Below are positions 1 through 7,089 of a stretch of 64,000 nucleotides of DNA, one piece after another (position 1 is the first letter of the stretch; each line of letters begins with the position of its first letter). Under the pieces are notes generated by a model. That model saw nothing but the letters and a program-made list of their open reading frames with translations. It did no database searches and had not been told where the DNA came from. The DNA is from Oscillibacter valericigenes (GTDB lineage: Bacteria; Bacillota; Clostridia; Oscillospirales; Oscillospiraceae): the NCBI RefSeq assembly GCF_021531915.1, contig NZ_JAFBIV010000003.1:1-64000 (forward strand), written 5' to 3'. Position numbers and translations under genes: made by a program.

Positions 1-979
1 TAAAAGACAGCAACCTCTTTGCCTTGTTTCGGTTGTAACGGTAGACAATGCCCTTTTCCTGCTCCAGCCGGCCGGTCAACGGGTTCAGTCTCCGGGTCAG
101 AGAATTGGGCTGCAAAGCAATATCCGGGGTGATTTTCTGAACAGCTTTCAGAAGTTCGGAAGCCGTCCCCTGCCACTGGTCTTCCACAACAGCGTCGATG
201 ACATCCAGCAGCGGCTCCGGCACAAGCTCGGTGGCAGACTTGCAGGCACGGATCAATTCCCACAGACAGGTCTCCCGGTCGAACCGAAGCTCGTAATGCT
301 GCATGGGCAGGTCCCGGCCAATGCAATGGAGGAAGCGTTTATCCTGTTCCGCGCATAAGACGAAGCCGCCGTCTGCCGCGCCCAGAAGGCCGTTGGTGCC
401 GGATATCTGGTTGAAGGGATTGCCCTCGTCCGGCTTCTTGTTGGTGTGGTGGACGAGGATCAGCGCCAGATCGTAGGCGTCTGTGAACAGCTTGAAAGGG
501 CGAATGTCCTTATAGTCTGAGCTGTAGCTGTATGTGGCACCATCGCCGCCCTCTCTGGCAAGATAAAGCGTATCAATGACGATCAGCCGGGTCTCCGGGT
601 GGTCAAAGACAAAGTTTCGGAGCTGCTGGATCAGGTCATTACCGCTCAGCGTGGTATGAAATGTCAGATGCAGTTTCGTTCCATCCCAGTCTGTGCCAAA
701 CATCCGGGCCAGCCGCTCCTGAATACGAGCGTCCGTGTCCTCCAGGGTCAGATACAGCACCTCGGACTGCCGCGTTTCAAAACCCAGGAAGGGCTTTCCC
801 TCCGACACACACCAGCAGAGCATGAGCATCAGAAAGGATTTGCCGATTTTCGGTTGCCCGGACAGGATGAATGTCCCAGCCGGCAGAAAATTGTCCACAA
901 CGCTGTGTCTGGGGAGAAACTGCCTGTCCATCAGCTCTCCCGCCGTGATGGTGATCAGGTCATTTTGATTTTCTGTCAT
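1..979 (-). CDS. RepA-like AAA ATPase / helicase (AAA_25 type), 3' part outside window
   Basis: The reverse strand is open from an ATG at 979 to the window edge, giving at least 326 residues. Near residue 40 there is a Walker A motif SGQPKIGKS, later LIVIDTLY (Walker B-like) and LVHHTNK. This pattern is typical of hexameric RepA/DnaB-like ATPases carried by integrative elements and plasmids, where they unwind the element's origin. The start overlaps the stop of the upstream HTH gene by one base (TAATG), so the two are probably translationally coupled. The assignment to the RepA/AAA_25 family comes from the motifs and context. The C-terminal end lies outside the window, so total length is unknown. 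Confidence 0.75.
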   Translation of the reverse strand, partial: MTENQNDLITITAGELMDRQFLPRHSVVDNFLPAGTFILSGQPKIGKSFLMLMLCWCVSEGKPFLGFETRQSEVLYLTLEDTDARIQERLARMFGTDWDGTKLHLTFHTTLSGNDLIQQLRNFVFDHPETRLIVIDTLYLAREGGDGATYSYSSDYKDIRPFKLFTDAYDLALILVHHTNKKPDEGNPFNQISGTNGLLGAADGGFVLCAEQDKRFLHCIGRDLPMQHYELRFDRETCLWELIRACKSATELVPEPLLDVIDAVVEDQWQGTASELLKAVQKITPDIALQPNSLTRRLNPLTGRLEQEKGIVYRYNRNKAKRLLSF

Positions 980-1215
980 TACTCGATCCTCCAAACTTTT
1001 CGGCCGACACTCTCTGAAGGCGCAGGCGCGGTTTCACCGCCGGAGAGATATGCTTCCAGCGCTTCGATGGTGACCAGGTACTTCTTCCCTACCCGGACAC
1101 AGGGGACACGACCGCTTCGCAGCAGCGTGCGGATGGCGGTCTCTGTCAGGCAGGTCTGCGGGTCCTGGCTTTTGAACCAGGCCGCCGCTTCCCGAATTGT
1201 TCTTGTGTGCAACAT
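979..1215 (-). CDS. Excisionase-like helix-turn-helix DNA-binding protein
   Basis: A 78-residue protein with a MerR/excisionase-type winged helix: TRTIREAAAWF near the start, then LLRSGRVPCVRVGKKYLV, the usual recognition-helix and wing pattern of element-borne Xis/HTH_17 proteins. The ATG at 1215 is preferred over an upstream TTG at 1239 because GTGAGG lies 8 bases before it. It is directly followed by the RepA-like gene with a one-base stop/start overlap. In integrative elements this pair usually controls excision and replication. Whether this copy acts as an excisionase or as a repressor cannot be told from sequence. Confidence 0.72.
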   Translation of the reverse strand: MLHTRTIREAAAWFKSQDPQTCLTETAIRTLLRSGRVPCVRVGKKYLVTIEALEAYLSGGETAPAPSESVGRKVWRIE

Positions 1216-1264
1216 AGATTTCCTCACTTTCTGATTCAAAACTGTGTTCGAAAAAAGAGTCTTT

Positions 1265-1615
1265 CGTAATAAATAGAGAAAACGGGCTATTTTTTAAGAT
1301 CTCCTATGCAAAGAGTTCACATTTTGTTCACAATTTGCAGTGGGGTCTTCAGAGGTGCCCTGCATATCCCTTCATAATAAATGGAGAAAAAGCGGGGCCG
1401 ATTATACCCGTCTCAGACAAAACATTTTCTTCTTCGAGTGATTTCCCTCCCTCCTTCTCCGTTGGTTGGCAAGAGAGATTTACAGGCATAGCCTTCATAT
1501 GCCCTCATATAAACGGAGAAACAGAGGGGTAAAATGAAACCCCCTTCGGCAAAAAATTTTCAACTTTGAGTGATGACCGGTAATCCTCTCGTAATAAATG
1601 TAGAAAACAGGCCCC
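1265..1615. repeat. Iteron-like direct repeats upstream of the repA/HTH pair
   Basis: Four imperfect direct copies of a motif near TAATAAATGGAGAAAACGGG lie at about 1265-1287, 1371-1399, 1504-1529 and 1591-1615. The second and third copies are each followed about 63 bases later by a second motif, TYGAGTGATNNCC (1433-1445 and 1567-1579), so a composite unit of about 133 bases is repeated. The array lies in the 600-base gene-free stretch upstream of a RepA-like helicase gene. It could be an element origin or a set of operator sites. No convincing gene is seen here. Confidence 0.6.
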
Positions 1616-1648
1616 TTCTGACCACCCACGGGAGCAGAAAAAATTAAA

Positions 1649-1721
1649 AAATACGTTCAACGTTGACTTTTGTAAACACAACAATTGCTGTATTTGCATT
1701 AGGTCTACGTTGAACGTATTT
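1649..1721. repeat. Perfect 15-bp inverted repeat (AAATACGTTCAACGT arms)
   Basis: The arms at 1649-1663 and 1707-1721 are exact reverse complements separated by 43 bases. The core contains TACGTTCAACGTTGA, itself partly palindromic. It lies between the element genes on the left and the TetR operon on the right, so it may be a recombination site at the element end or a paired operator. No integrase gene is in view to decide. Confidence 0.55.
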
Positions 1722-1733
1722 CTCTTATAAAGA

Positions 1734-1758
1734 GACGCATAAGGTGGAGTTATGCGTC
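1734..1758. promoter_or_regulatory. Short hairpin GACGCATAA / TTATGCGTC
   Basis: A 9-bp perfect stem with a 7-base loop just right of the 15-bp inverted repeat. It lacks a T run, so it is more likely a protein-binding palindrome than a terminator. Confidence 0.35.
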
Positions 1759-1846
1759 ATCCTGATAAGACCTGCAACAAAAAACGGTATCATACAGTCA
1801 TAAACGGCAGAAATTTGATTTAGGGAGCATAACAACCTTATTTTTC

Positions 1847-1875
1847 TTGACTACCGAACGATAGGTAGCTATAAT
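1847..1875 (+). promoter_or_regulatory. Sigma-70 promoter with embedded TetR-type operator
   Basis: TTGACT (1847-1852) and TATAAT (1870-1875) are separated by exactly 17 bases. The spacer region carries the dyad CTACC-N8-GGTAG, centred between the two boxes, where a TetR-family repressor typically binds. Autoregulation by the gene that follows is the simplest reading. The -10 box also overlaps the upstream ATG at 1874, which argues that translation starts at 1940 instead. Confidence 0.75.
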
Positions 1876-1939
1876 GATAATGCACGATGTTTCAATCACA
1901 GCAAACAGAGCGTTTTGCCGCAGTGAAGGAGAACTAGGT

Positions 1940-2557
1940 ATGGATCGAGGAAATACAAAGCAGGAAATTCTGGAAGCAGCGCTGGAACTGTTCTCTGTGC
2001 AGGGGTTTGAAGCCACCTCTATTGCCCAGATTGCCAGCGCCGTCGGTATCCGTAAGGCGTCTCTTTACAGCCATTTTGAGAACAAGCAGGCAATTCTGGA
2101 CGCAATTGTGAAAGAAGTATTGGAACAGTATGCGGCACATTCTATTTTTGCCAGGGCAGATTGGCAGAGAGATGTCGGCAGCTTTCCGCAGACTTCCGAT
2201 GATGCTGTTAAAATGATTCAGGGACAGGTCCGCTATATCCTCCACGATCCTGCCATCAGCAGGGCGCGAAAAATGCTGGTCATCGAGCAGTTCCAGAATC
2301 CGGAGCTGGCGAATCTCCAGACCAAGCAAAATTATTCCGATGTGCTGGGGTACTTCACCGGGCTGATGAAGCGCCTAATCCGGCAGAGTGTTTTGGCAGA
2401 AGATGACCCGGAGATCATGGCAGCCCAGTTCTGCCTGCCCATTTCCACATGGATCAGCCTCTGTGACCGGGAACCGGAACGTGAGCCGGAAGTCATGGAT
2501 CTGGTGGAAAAGCACATCCGGCAGTTTTTTAAGGTCTATCAGCCAGCGGCACGGTGA
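1940..2557 (+). CDS. TetR/AcrR-family transcriptional repressor
   Basis: A 205-residue regulator. The N-terminal HTH is clear: TKQEILEAALELF, then ATSIAQIASAVGIRKASLYSHF with the K-ASLY-HF recognition helix typical of TetR proteins, followed by NKQAILDAI. The rest is the variable ligand-binding domain. The start at ATG 1940 follows AAGGAG at 1926-1931; an in-frame ATG at 1874 lies inside the promoter -10 box. The gene leads a same-strand run of a cysteine hydrolase, small membrane proteins and an Ntn hydrolase. It probably represses itself and that run through the dyad at 1851-1867. The ligand is unknown. Confidence 0.88.
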   Translation: MDRGNTKQEILEAALELFSVQGFEATSIAQIASAVGIRKASLYSHFENKQAILDAIVKEVLEQYAAHSIFARADWQRDVGSFPQTSDDAVKMIQGQVRYILHDPAISRARKMLVIEQFQNPELANLQTKQNYSDVLGYFTGLMKRLIRQSVLAEDDPEIMAAQFCLPISTWISLCDREPEREPEVMDLVEKHIRQFFKVYQPAAR

Positions 2558-2635
2558 TTTCGAGGGCTTTCGATGTATACGTAAACAAACTGTTGGCGGG
2601 TGAAGCAACCATACTGAAGTGTAAGGAGAGGGATT

Positions 2636-3127
2636 ATGGAAAATAAAGCACTAGTCGTGATTGACCTACAGAATGACATCACAAAAAACTACAGAGAGAT
2701 TATTGACAATGTCAATCGGGCGATTGCTTGGGCAAACAGCAGCGGTATGCATGTCGTTTACATTCAGCACAACAACCTCTCTGCCGGTACGCGGAACTTT
2801 AAGCCCGGGACCCGCGGAGTTGAATTGGTGCCGGAATTGCATATCGTTTCCGGCAATATGTTTACCAAAACCAAGAGCAACGCGCTGACCAGTGAAGCAT
2901 TTGCGGCGTTTGTTGAAGAAAACCACATCACAGAGTTTTTCCTGGCTGGGGCAGATGCCACTGCTTGTGTGAAATCCACCAGCTACAACATGGCCAAAGC
3001 GGGCTATACTGTTCGTATTCTTTCTGACTGTATCACCAGTTATGATAAAAAGAAGCTGGATGAGATGCTGGCATATTACCAAAGCAAGGGCTGCCTTGTC
3101 GAAGCAATTGCTGATATGATCCGCTAA
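2636..3127 (+). CDS. Isochorismatase-family cysteine hydrolase
   Basis: 163 residues, the usual length for a stand-alone member. The early catalytic aspartate is in LVVIDLQND, a lysine follows in MFTKTKSN, and the nucleophile cysteine sits in AGADATACVKST after a G-A-D turn. These are the Asp-Lys-Cys triad positions of the isochorismatase/nicotinamidase superfamily. Members cleave amide, carbamate or ester bonds of small molecules in the cytosol; the substrate here is not predictable. It starts 78 bases after the TetR gene with AGGAGAGGG before the ATG, and is likely co-transcribed. Confidence 0.85.
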   Translation: MENKALVVIDLQNDITKNYREIIDNVNRAIAWANSSGMHVVYIQHNNLSAGTRNFKPGTRGVELVPELHIVSGNMFTKTKSNALTSEAFAAFVEENHITEFFLAGADATACVKSTSYNMAKAGYTVRILSDCITSYDKKKLDEMLAYYQSKGCLVEAIADMIR

Positions 3128-3143
3128 AACGAGGTATATCTTC

Positions 3144-3332
3144 ATGGATAACGATATCATGATCGTTTCCAAGAACGCGGGCGCCCCGGTGCCCTTTAGC
3201 ATTACCGCCAAAGACGCGGATAGGCGCATTGTGGCATCCGGGGAATTCCGCTTTGATGCCACTGCGGAGAAAATGTATCTGACCGTCACGGCAGACGGCA
3301 GAATCGTGGAGGACAAAAACTATGAAGGATAA
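3144..3332 (+). CDS. Small hypothetical protein, 62 aa
   Basis: Not recognised. A soluble, mixed-charge protein containing ITAKDADRRIVASGEF and MYLTVTADGRIVE, suggesting a small beta-rich fold. It starts 16 bases after the cysteine hydrolase and its last 11 bases overlap the next small gene, a packing that supports real translation in the operon. Confidence 0.55.
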   Translation: MDNDIMIVSKNAGAPVPFSITAKDADRRIVASGEFRFDATAEKMYLTVTADGRIVEDKNYEG

Positions 3333-3555
3333 GCATTTTACTTCCCGTATGCTCACCTGCGCCGGAGCATTGATGAGCATTTCGGGCATTCTCATGGCAG
3401 TCTGTGCGAAGATCGCCTATGGCGGCATTCTGTTTGCGGCAGCTGCCTGTATGTTTTTGGCGGCCCGTAATTTCCGCATTGCGGAGGACAGGGACGACCA
3501 CAACTGCCGGAACTTGGAAAATGACCATGAACCGGAAGAATCTCATGAAGGGTAA
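3322..3555 (+). CDS. Small two-helix membrane protein, 77 aa
   Basis: Not recognised by family. Residues about 10-28 (MLTCAGALMSISGILMAVC) and 32-48 (YGGILFAAAACMFLAA) are two hydrophobic segments, followed by a charged, Asp/His/Glu-rich tail. It overlaps the preceding gene by 11 bases and the following one by 11 bases, indicating tight coupling in the operon. Confidence 0.55.
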   Translation: MKDKHFTSRMLTCAGALMSISGILMAVCAKIAYGGILFAAAACMFLAARNFRIAEDRDDHNCRNLENDHEPEESHEG

Positions 3556-3979
3556 GCGGATGACGAGCAGGATCATGAATCCGTTTTCCATGCTGTGTTT
3601 CGGGCTCGCTATCGGAGCCGCTGCGAGACTGTTGGACATTTTCACAACGAATTGGGGAGAAGTCTTTTCCCAGATGGCAGTCTGGATCCTGATGGGCACG
3701 CTGATTTCCATTTACAGCAGGACAGCGAAGCACGCGATGGGAAATGTTTTGGCATTTTGCCTTGGAATGCTGGTGACGTATTATTTTGTAGCTGCTTTGA
3801 GCCACGGGGTATATTCGATGGGGTTTGTCATCGGGTGGACGGTGTTCGCGCTGTGCTCGCCTGTCATGGCTTACTTTGCGTATTTCGTTCACATCGCACA
3901 TAATCGGCCTGTTTGGCCAGCGGCTGTGGTTTTATCGCAAAAATGCGGGATACACAGACAAGTTGAAAATCAGCAATGA
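3545..3979 (+). CDS. Multi-spanning small membrane protein
   Basis: From the ATG at 3545 (MKGKRMTSR...) this gives 144 residues with about four hydrophobic segments (MLCFGLAIGAAARLL, FSQMAVWILMGTLISIY, VLAFCLGMLVTYYFVAAL, GFVIGWTVFALCSPVMAYFAYF). It resembles DUF6518-type proteins of Firmicutes, though the family link is tentative. The in-frame opening extends upstream to 3404, but that part overlaps the previous gene. The last 20 or so residues run over a ferredoxin remnant in another frame, so the natural C-terminus may have been replaced by a deletion junction near 3910. Confidence 0.6.
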   Translation: MKGKRMTSRIMNPFSMLCFGLAIGAAARLLDIFTTNWGEVFSQMAVWILMGTLISIYSRTAKHAMGNVLAFCLGMLVTYYFVAALSHGVYSMGFVIGWTVFALCSPVMAYFAYFVHIAHNRPVWPAAVVLSQKCGIHRQVENQQ

Positions 3980-4169
3980 CTGTCTCGGCTGCGGAAAATG
4001 TGCCGGTCTTTGTCCCCTGCACAATATTTCCATGGTCGATGGAAGACCCCGTCCGGGCAGCCGCTGCACCATGTGCTACCGCTGTATCAGCAGTTGCCCT
4101 GAGCAGGCGATCACCCTGCTGGGAGAGCGCGTTCAGGAGCAATACAGATTTGAGAAAATCGCAAAATAG
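3825..4169 (+). pseudogene. EFR1-type ferredoxin remnant lacking its flavodoxin half
   Basis: From about 3903 the frame encodes a two-cluster ferredoxin: CLGCGKCAGLCP and CTMCYRCISSCP, each CxxCxxCxxxCP, preceded by LWFYRKNAGYTDKLKIS and followed by QAITLLG. In EFR1-family proteins this module is the C-terminal half of a flavodoxin-ferredoxin fusion; here the roughly 150-residue flavodoxin part is absent. The upstream part of the frame is the neighbouring membrane protein read out of frame, and no convincing ribosome site precedes any start. A deletion joining the membrane gene to the 3' end of an EFR1 gene explains this best. A short functional ferredoxin remains possible. Confidence 0.6.
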
Positions 4170-4220
4170 ATATTCGCAGATTTCTACAGGGGCGCGGAGC
4201 CGCTGTGAAAGGACATAAAC

Positions 4221-5357
4221 ATGGATACACATTTTTTCTTTCGAAACAAGGAAGCCTCGCCTCCTCCCGCGAGGCATCGCAGAACAGGCATTGTTCTGCT
4301 CGTTCTGGCGGCAGCGCTGCTGACGGTATTGCTGACAGCGTGGGCCATGTTTGGCACCCAGCTTCAGGCGGCAATGACCATTCAAAAGCTGGATGACGGC
4401 CTTTGGTCTATGGAATACCGGGGAGATTACGGTTTTGATGACTTTCTGGCCCAGGGCGGCGCGAGCAGTGACGCGGAGATGGGTGACTATCTGGCTGCAT
4501 ACATTTCTCATGGCTTTTGGAAGCCCGACACCTCCGCTGCGGGTGGAAAGTACGCCTGCTCCACGCTGGCGGTAAAAAGCCCTGATGGCGCCCCTCTGTT
4601 TGGGCGAAACTTCGACTGGCAGGACTGCGATACCATGCTGATCCACACGGTTCCGAAAGACGGCTATGCGTCGGTATCCACCTGCTGTCTGGACTTCCTT
4701 GGCTTTGGTGAAGACTGGAAGCCTGATGGAAGCCTTGGAGATCGATTCATGGCCCTGGCGGCAGTCTACGTCCCACTGGACGGCATGAACGAAAAAGGAC
4801 TGTGCGTGGCCGACCTGATGGTGAGCCATGGGCAGGCTGTGGATCAGGACACTCAAAAGTCCGATTTGACTACTACCTCCGCCATTCGGCTTCTGCTGGA
4901 CAAGGCAGCTACTGTAGATGAGGCGCTGGAATTGCTTTCGCAGTATGATATACATTTTTCGATCGGTGCGGCCCAGCATCTCTCTGTCTCCGATGCCACA
5001 GGCCGGAGCGTGGCCGTGGAGTGGGTGGACGGTGAGATGGTGGTAACGGATACGCCGGTGGTCACGAACTACTATCTTTATCAGGATGATGGTACCTCCG
5101 GCAGCGGGCAGTCCTATGTACGTTTCAACACGCTTTCCGAACTGCGGCAGACCGCAGACGGTGTCATGACGTCCATTGAGGTACGCGATGCCCTTGCGGC
5201 GGTGGCCCAGAGCAACTTCCCTGGAGAAAACGGCGGCGAGCTGACCTGCTGGAGCTGGGTGTATGACCAGCAGGAAAAGACAGCCCTGTTCTACGATACC
5301 GAGGATTGGGAGCATCCCTATACGCTGTCATTGCGCAGCTCTGACTGGATTTTCTGA
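4221..5357 (+). CDS. Membrane-anchored Ntn amidohydrolase (choloylglycine hydrolase / linear amide C-N hydrolase family)
   Basis: 378 residues. A single membrane segment lies at about 24-45 (IVLLVLAAALLTVLLTAW), then a roughly 65-residue linker, then the Ntn core starting at Cys113 in YACSTLAV. Family hallmarks follow: GRNFDW, DGMNEKGL, DATGRSVAVEW and TNYYL. In bile salt hydrolases and penicillin V acylases the cysteine becomes the N-terminal nucleophile. Here it would need cleavage after Ala112, releasing or retaining an anchored propeptide outside the cell. Substrates could be bile-acid conjugates, N-acyl amino acids or acyl-homoserine-like amides; sequence does not decide. It is the last gene of the TetR-led run. 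Confidence 0.82.
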   Translation: MDTHFFFRNKEASPPPARHRRTGIVLLVLAAALLTVLLTAWAMFGTQLQAAMTIQKLDDGLWSMEYRGDYGFDDFLAQGGASSDAEMGDYLAAYISHGFWKPDTSAAGGKYACSTLAVKSPDGAPLFGRNFDWQDCDTMLIHTVPKDGYASVSTCCLDFLGFGEDWKPDGSLGDRFMALAAVYVPLDGMNEKGLCVADLMVSHGQAVDQDTQKSDLTTTSAIRLLLDKAATVDEALELLSQYDIHFSIGAAQHLSVSDATGRSVAVEWVDGEMVVTDTPVVTNYYLYQDDGTSGSGQSYVRFNTLSELRQTADGVMTSIEVRDALAAVAQSNFPGENGGELTCWSWVYDQQEKTALFYDTEDWEHPYTLSLRSSDWIF

Positions 5358-5382
5358 GTTCAATTTTTCCCGGGAGGGTGTG

Positions 5383-5568
5383 ATGAATTTGTTGGAAAAG
5401 AGATGGTTGGAAAAGAGATTAAGAATGCTTGGAATATTGGGGATTGGTGGTATATTTGACTGGAACGCCCTGTTTGATGTCTTTCCCGGTGATATATATG
5501 TAAAGTCTCTGTTCGAGATGAGTATTGGTGAACAAGAAATATACATTTTCGCGAATAATTATGTATAA
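5383..5568 (+). CDS. Possible small protein, 61 aa
   Basis: An AT-rich open frame with a GGGAGGGTG ribosome site, starting MNLLEKRWLEKRLRML, then a hydrophobic GILGIGGIF stretch. No family recognised. Base composition is markedly lower in GC than the upstream hydrolase, marking the edge of an AT-rich island. It could be chance. Confidence 0.35.
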   Translation: MNLLEKRWLEKRLRMLGILGIGGIFDWNALFDVFPGDIYVKSLFEMSIGEQEIYIFANNYV

Positions 5569-5717
5569 ACAATTTTTCATTTCAGAAGTGAGATACATAA
5601 ACCGAATTATGCTATAATATAGCCATAGTTTGGAACTTGCTACTGTCCTTTTCTTCTATATAGACAAAGGACAGTTAGACAAACTTTAATTATTAGAGTA
5701 TTAGAGGAGGTATAAAT

Positions 5718-5921
5718 ATGTATATTTACAAGACAGAAATTTTAAGGGCTTCTTTTAAGTGGTTTACAGACAAAGCGAACGAAGAAGATATCGAACAATT
5801 GGATAAACTCATTAATGAGAAAGCCGCTGACGGTTGGGAACTTGTGACCTATAATTATATGGCAACTTCAACCCAGTGGAAAGGTGCATTCCTTGTTACT
5901 TTTAGGAAGGAAAGAGCATAA
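5718..5921 (+). CDS. Small DUF4177-like protein, 67 aa
   Basis: A strong ribosome site, GAGGAGG, lies 8 bases before the ATG. The protein has the pattern LDKLINEKAADGWELVTYN followed by FLVTFRK, typical of the small DUF4177 family (two beta strands and a helix, function unknown). It stands alone in an AT-rich stretch. A TATAAT box occurs at 5613-5618 without a clear -35. Confidence 0.65.
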   Translation: MYIYKTEILRASFKWFTDKANEEDIEQLDKLINEKAADGWELVTYNYMATSTQWKGAFLVTFRKERA

Positions 5922-6226
5922 ATATAGCCCCCTTTCGCTGTGAAACGAGGATTACAAATTCCAATTTGTTGAATTGAATCGTACTATTCTCCGATAAGGG
6001 CAAGGTTGAAATACCTCATAATTGAGTCATACCTTGTACCATAAAAGCAGTAGTTATTAAAGCCATTCTCCGCAGACTATGCTTCGAAGTTTTACTCGAG
6101 ACCGCAGAAAATTCTGTGTAATCGACAATCCTCGACAGTATGAAAATCTTCGACTGAGTCAACATCAGCTATAGTAACTTTATGCGGCTCAGTATTGAAA
6201 GCGATTATTCGATTCTATAAATATGC

Positions 6227-6259
6227 AAAACGCCCAGCCGTAAACCGGCTGGGCGTTTT
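6227..6259. terminator. Bidirectional intrinsic terminator
   Basis: A 14-bp stem (AAAACGCCCAGCCG at 6227-6240 and its complement at 6246-6259) with a 5-base loop, A-rich on the left and T-rich on the right, so it can stop transcription from both sides. It closes the KdpE transcript from the right. The rest of 5922-6351 shows no gene. Confidence 0.85.
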
Positions 6260-6351
6260 GTGGTGAGGAAAGAAGAATATATCATATAAAACTCAATGAT
6301 TTATGGAGCATCATATTTTGCCACCGGTATCGGTCAGCTGTACGGATGCTT

Positions 6352-7089
6352 TCAGGCTTCCGGTGACACCGCACTGTCCTGATTGTGTTGGATCATGCGG
6401 TAGCCCACGCCAATGTGGGTCTGGATGTACTGGGGATGGCTCTGGTCTGCCTCCAGTTTTTTTCGCAGGGTAGCCATAAAGACCCGCAGGGAAGGAAGCT
6501 CCGCAGCGGCATGGTCGGCTGAGCCGCCCCAAATCTCACTGATGATATAATTGTGGGTCAACACCTTGCCGGTGTTTTTAGCCAGCAGGCACAGTAGCTT
6601 ATACTCAATGGGCGTCAGGTGCAGCTCCTGACCGTCCCGCCAGGCGCAGCCGGCGGCGTAGTCGATGACCAGGCCGCCGTTTTGATAACGAGCCGATGCC
6701 TCGCTGGTTTTCTGGTTGTCAAACCGCACCCGCCGCAGAGCCACCCGCAGCCGGGCCAAAAGCTCGTCTACAGAAAAAGGTTTTGTGAGATAGTCGTCCG
6801 CCCCGGCGTCCAAAGCGGTCACCTTGTCCCAGTCGTCGGCTCGGGCGGACACCACAATAATGGGCATATTGCTCCAGGAGCGGATCTTTTTGATGATTTC
6901 AATACCGTCCATATCCGGCAGTCCCAGATCCAGCAGCATCACGTCCGGACGGTAAGACAGCGCGTCCAGGATCGCCTGCTGACCGTTTTTCGCCCGGTGG
7001 AACTGGTAGTCCTGGGTCTCCAGCGTCGTGGCGATCAGATTGCCAACAGCAGTATCGTCCTCAACAAACAGAATTTGTGGTTTATTCAT
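6352..7089 (-). CDS. kdpE: Two-component response regulator KdpE
   Basis: 245 residues, OmpR/PhoB class. The receiver domain has acidic residues D11/D12, the phospho-acceptor D54 in MLLDLGLPD and K103 in DYLTKPF. The C-terminal winged helix includes LTPIEYKLLCLLAKN and TLRKKLE...IGVGYRM. KdpE is phosphorylated by KdpD under low K+ or salt stress and activates K+ uptake genes. Its start overlaps the end of kdpD by 8 bases. No kdpFABC genes are in the window; the divergent trkH/trkA genes are the plausible targets. Confidence 0.93.
   Translation of the reverse strand: MNKPQILFVEDDTAVGNLIATTLETQDYQFHRAKNGQQAILDALSYRPDVMLLDLGLPDMDGIEIIKKIRSWSNMPIIVVSARADDWDKVTALDAGADDYLTKPFSVDELLARLRVALRRVRFDNQKTSEASARYQNGGLVIDYAAGCAWRDGQELHLTPIEYKLLCLLAKNTGKVLTHNYIISEIWGGSADHAAAELPSLRVFMATLRKKLEADQSHPQYIQTHIGVGYRMIQHNQDSAVSPEA

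Noticed and set aside
1734-1758. Terminator of an upstream gene
   Set aside because: No T run and no gene ending toward it on either strand.
3864-5315. 483-aa minus-strand open frame
   Set aside because: Runs through two plus-strand genes with diagnostic ferredoxin and Ntn motifs; no motif of its own.
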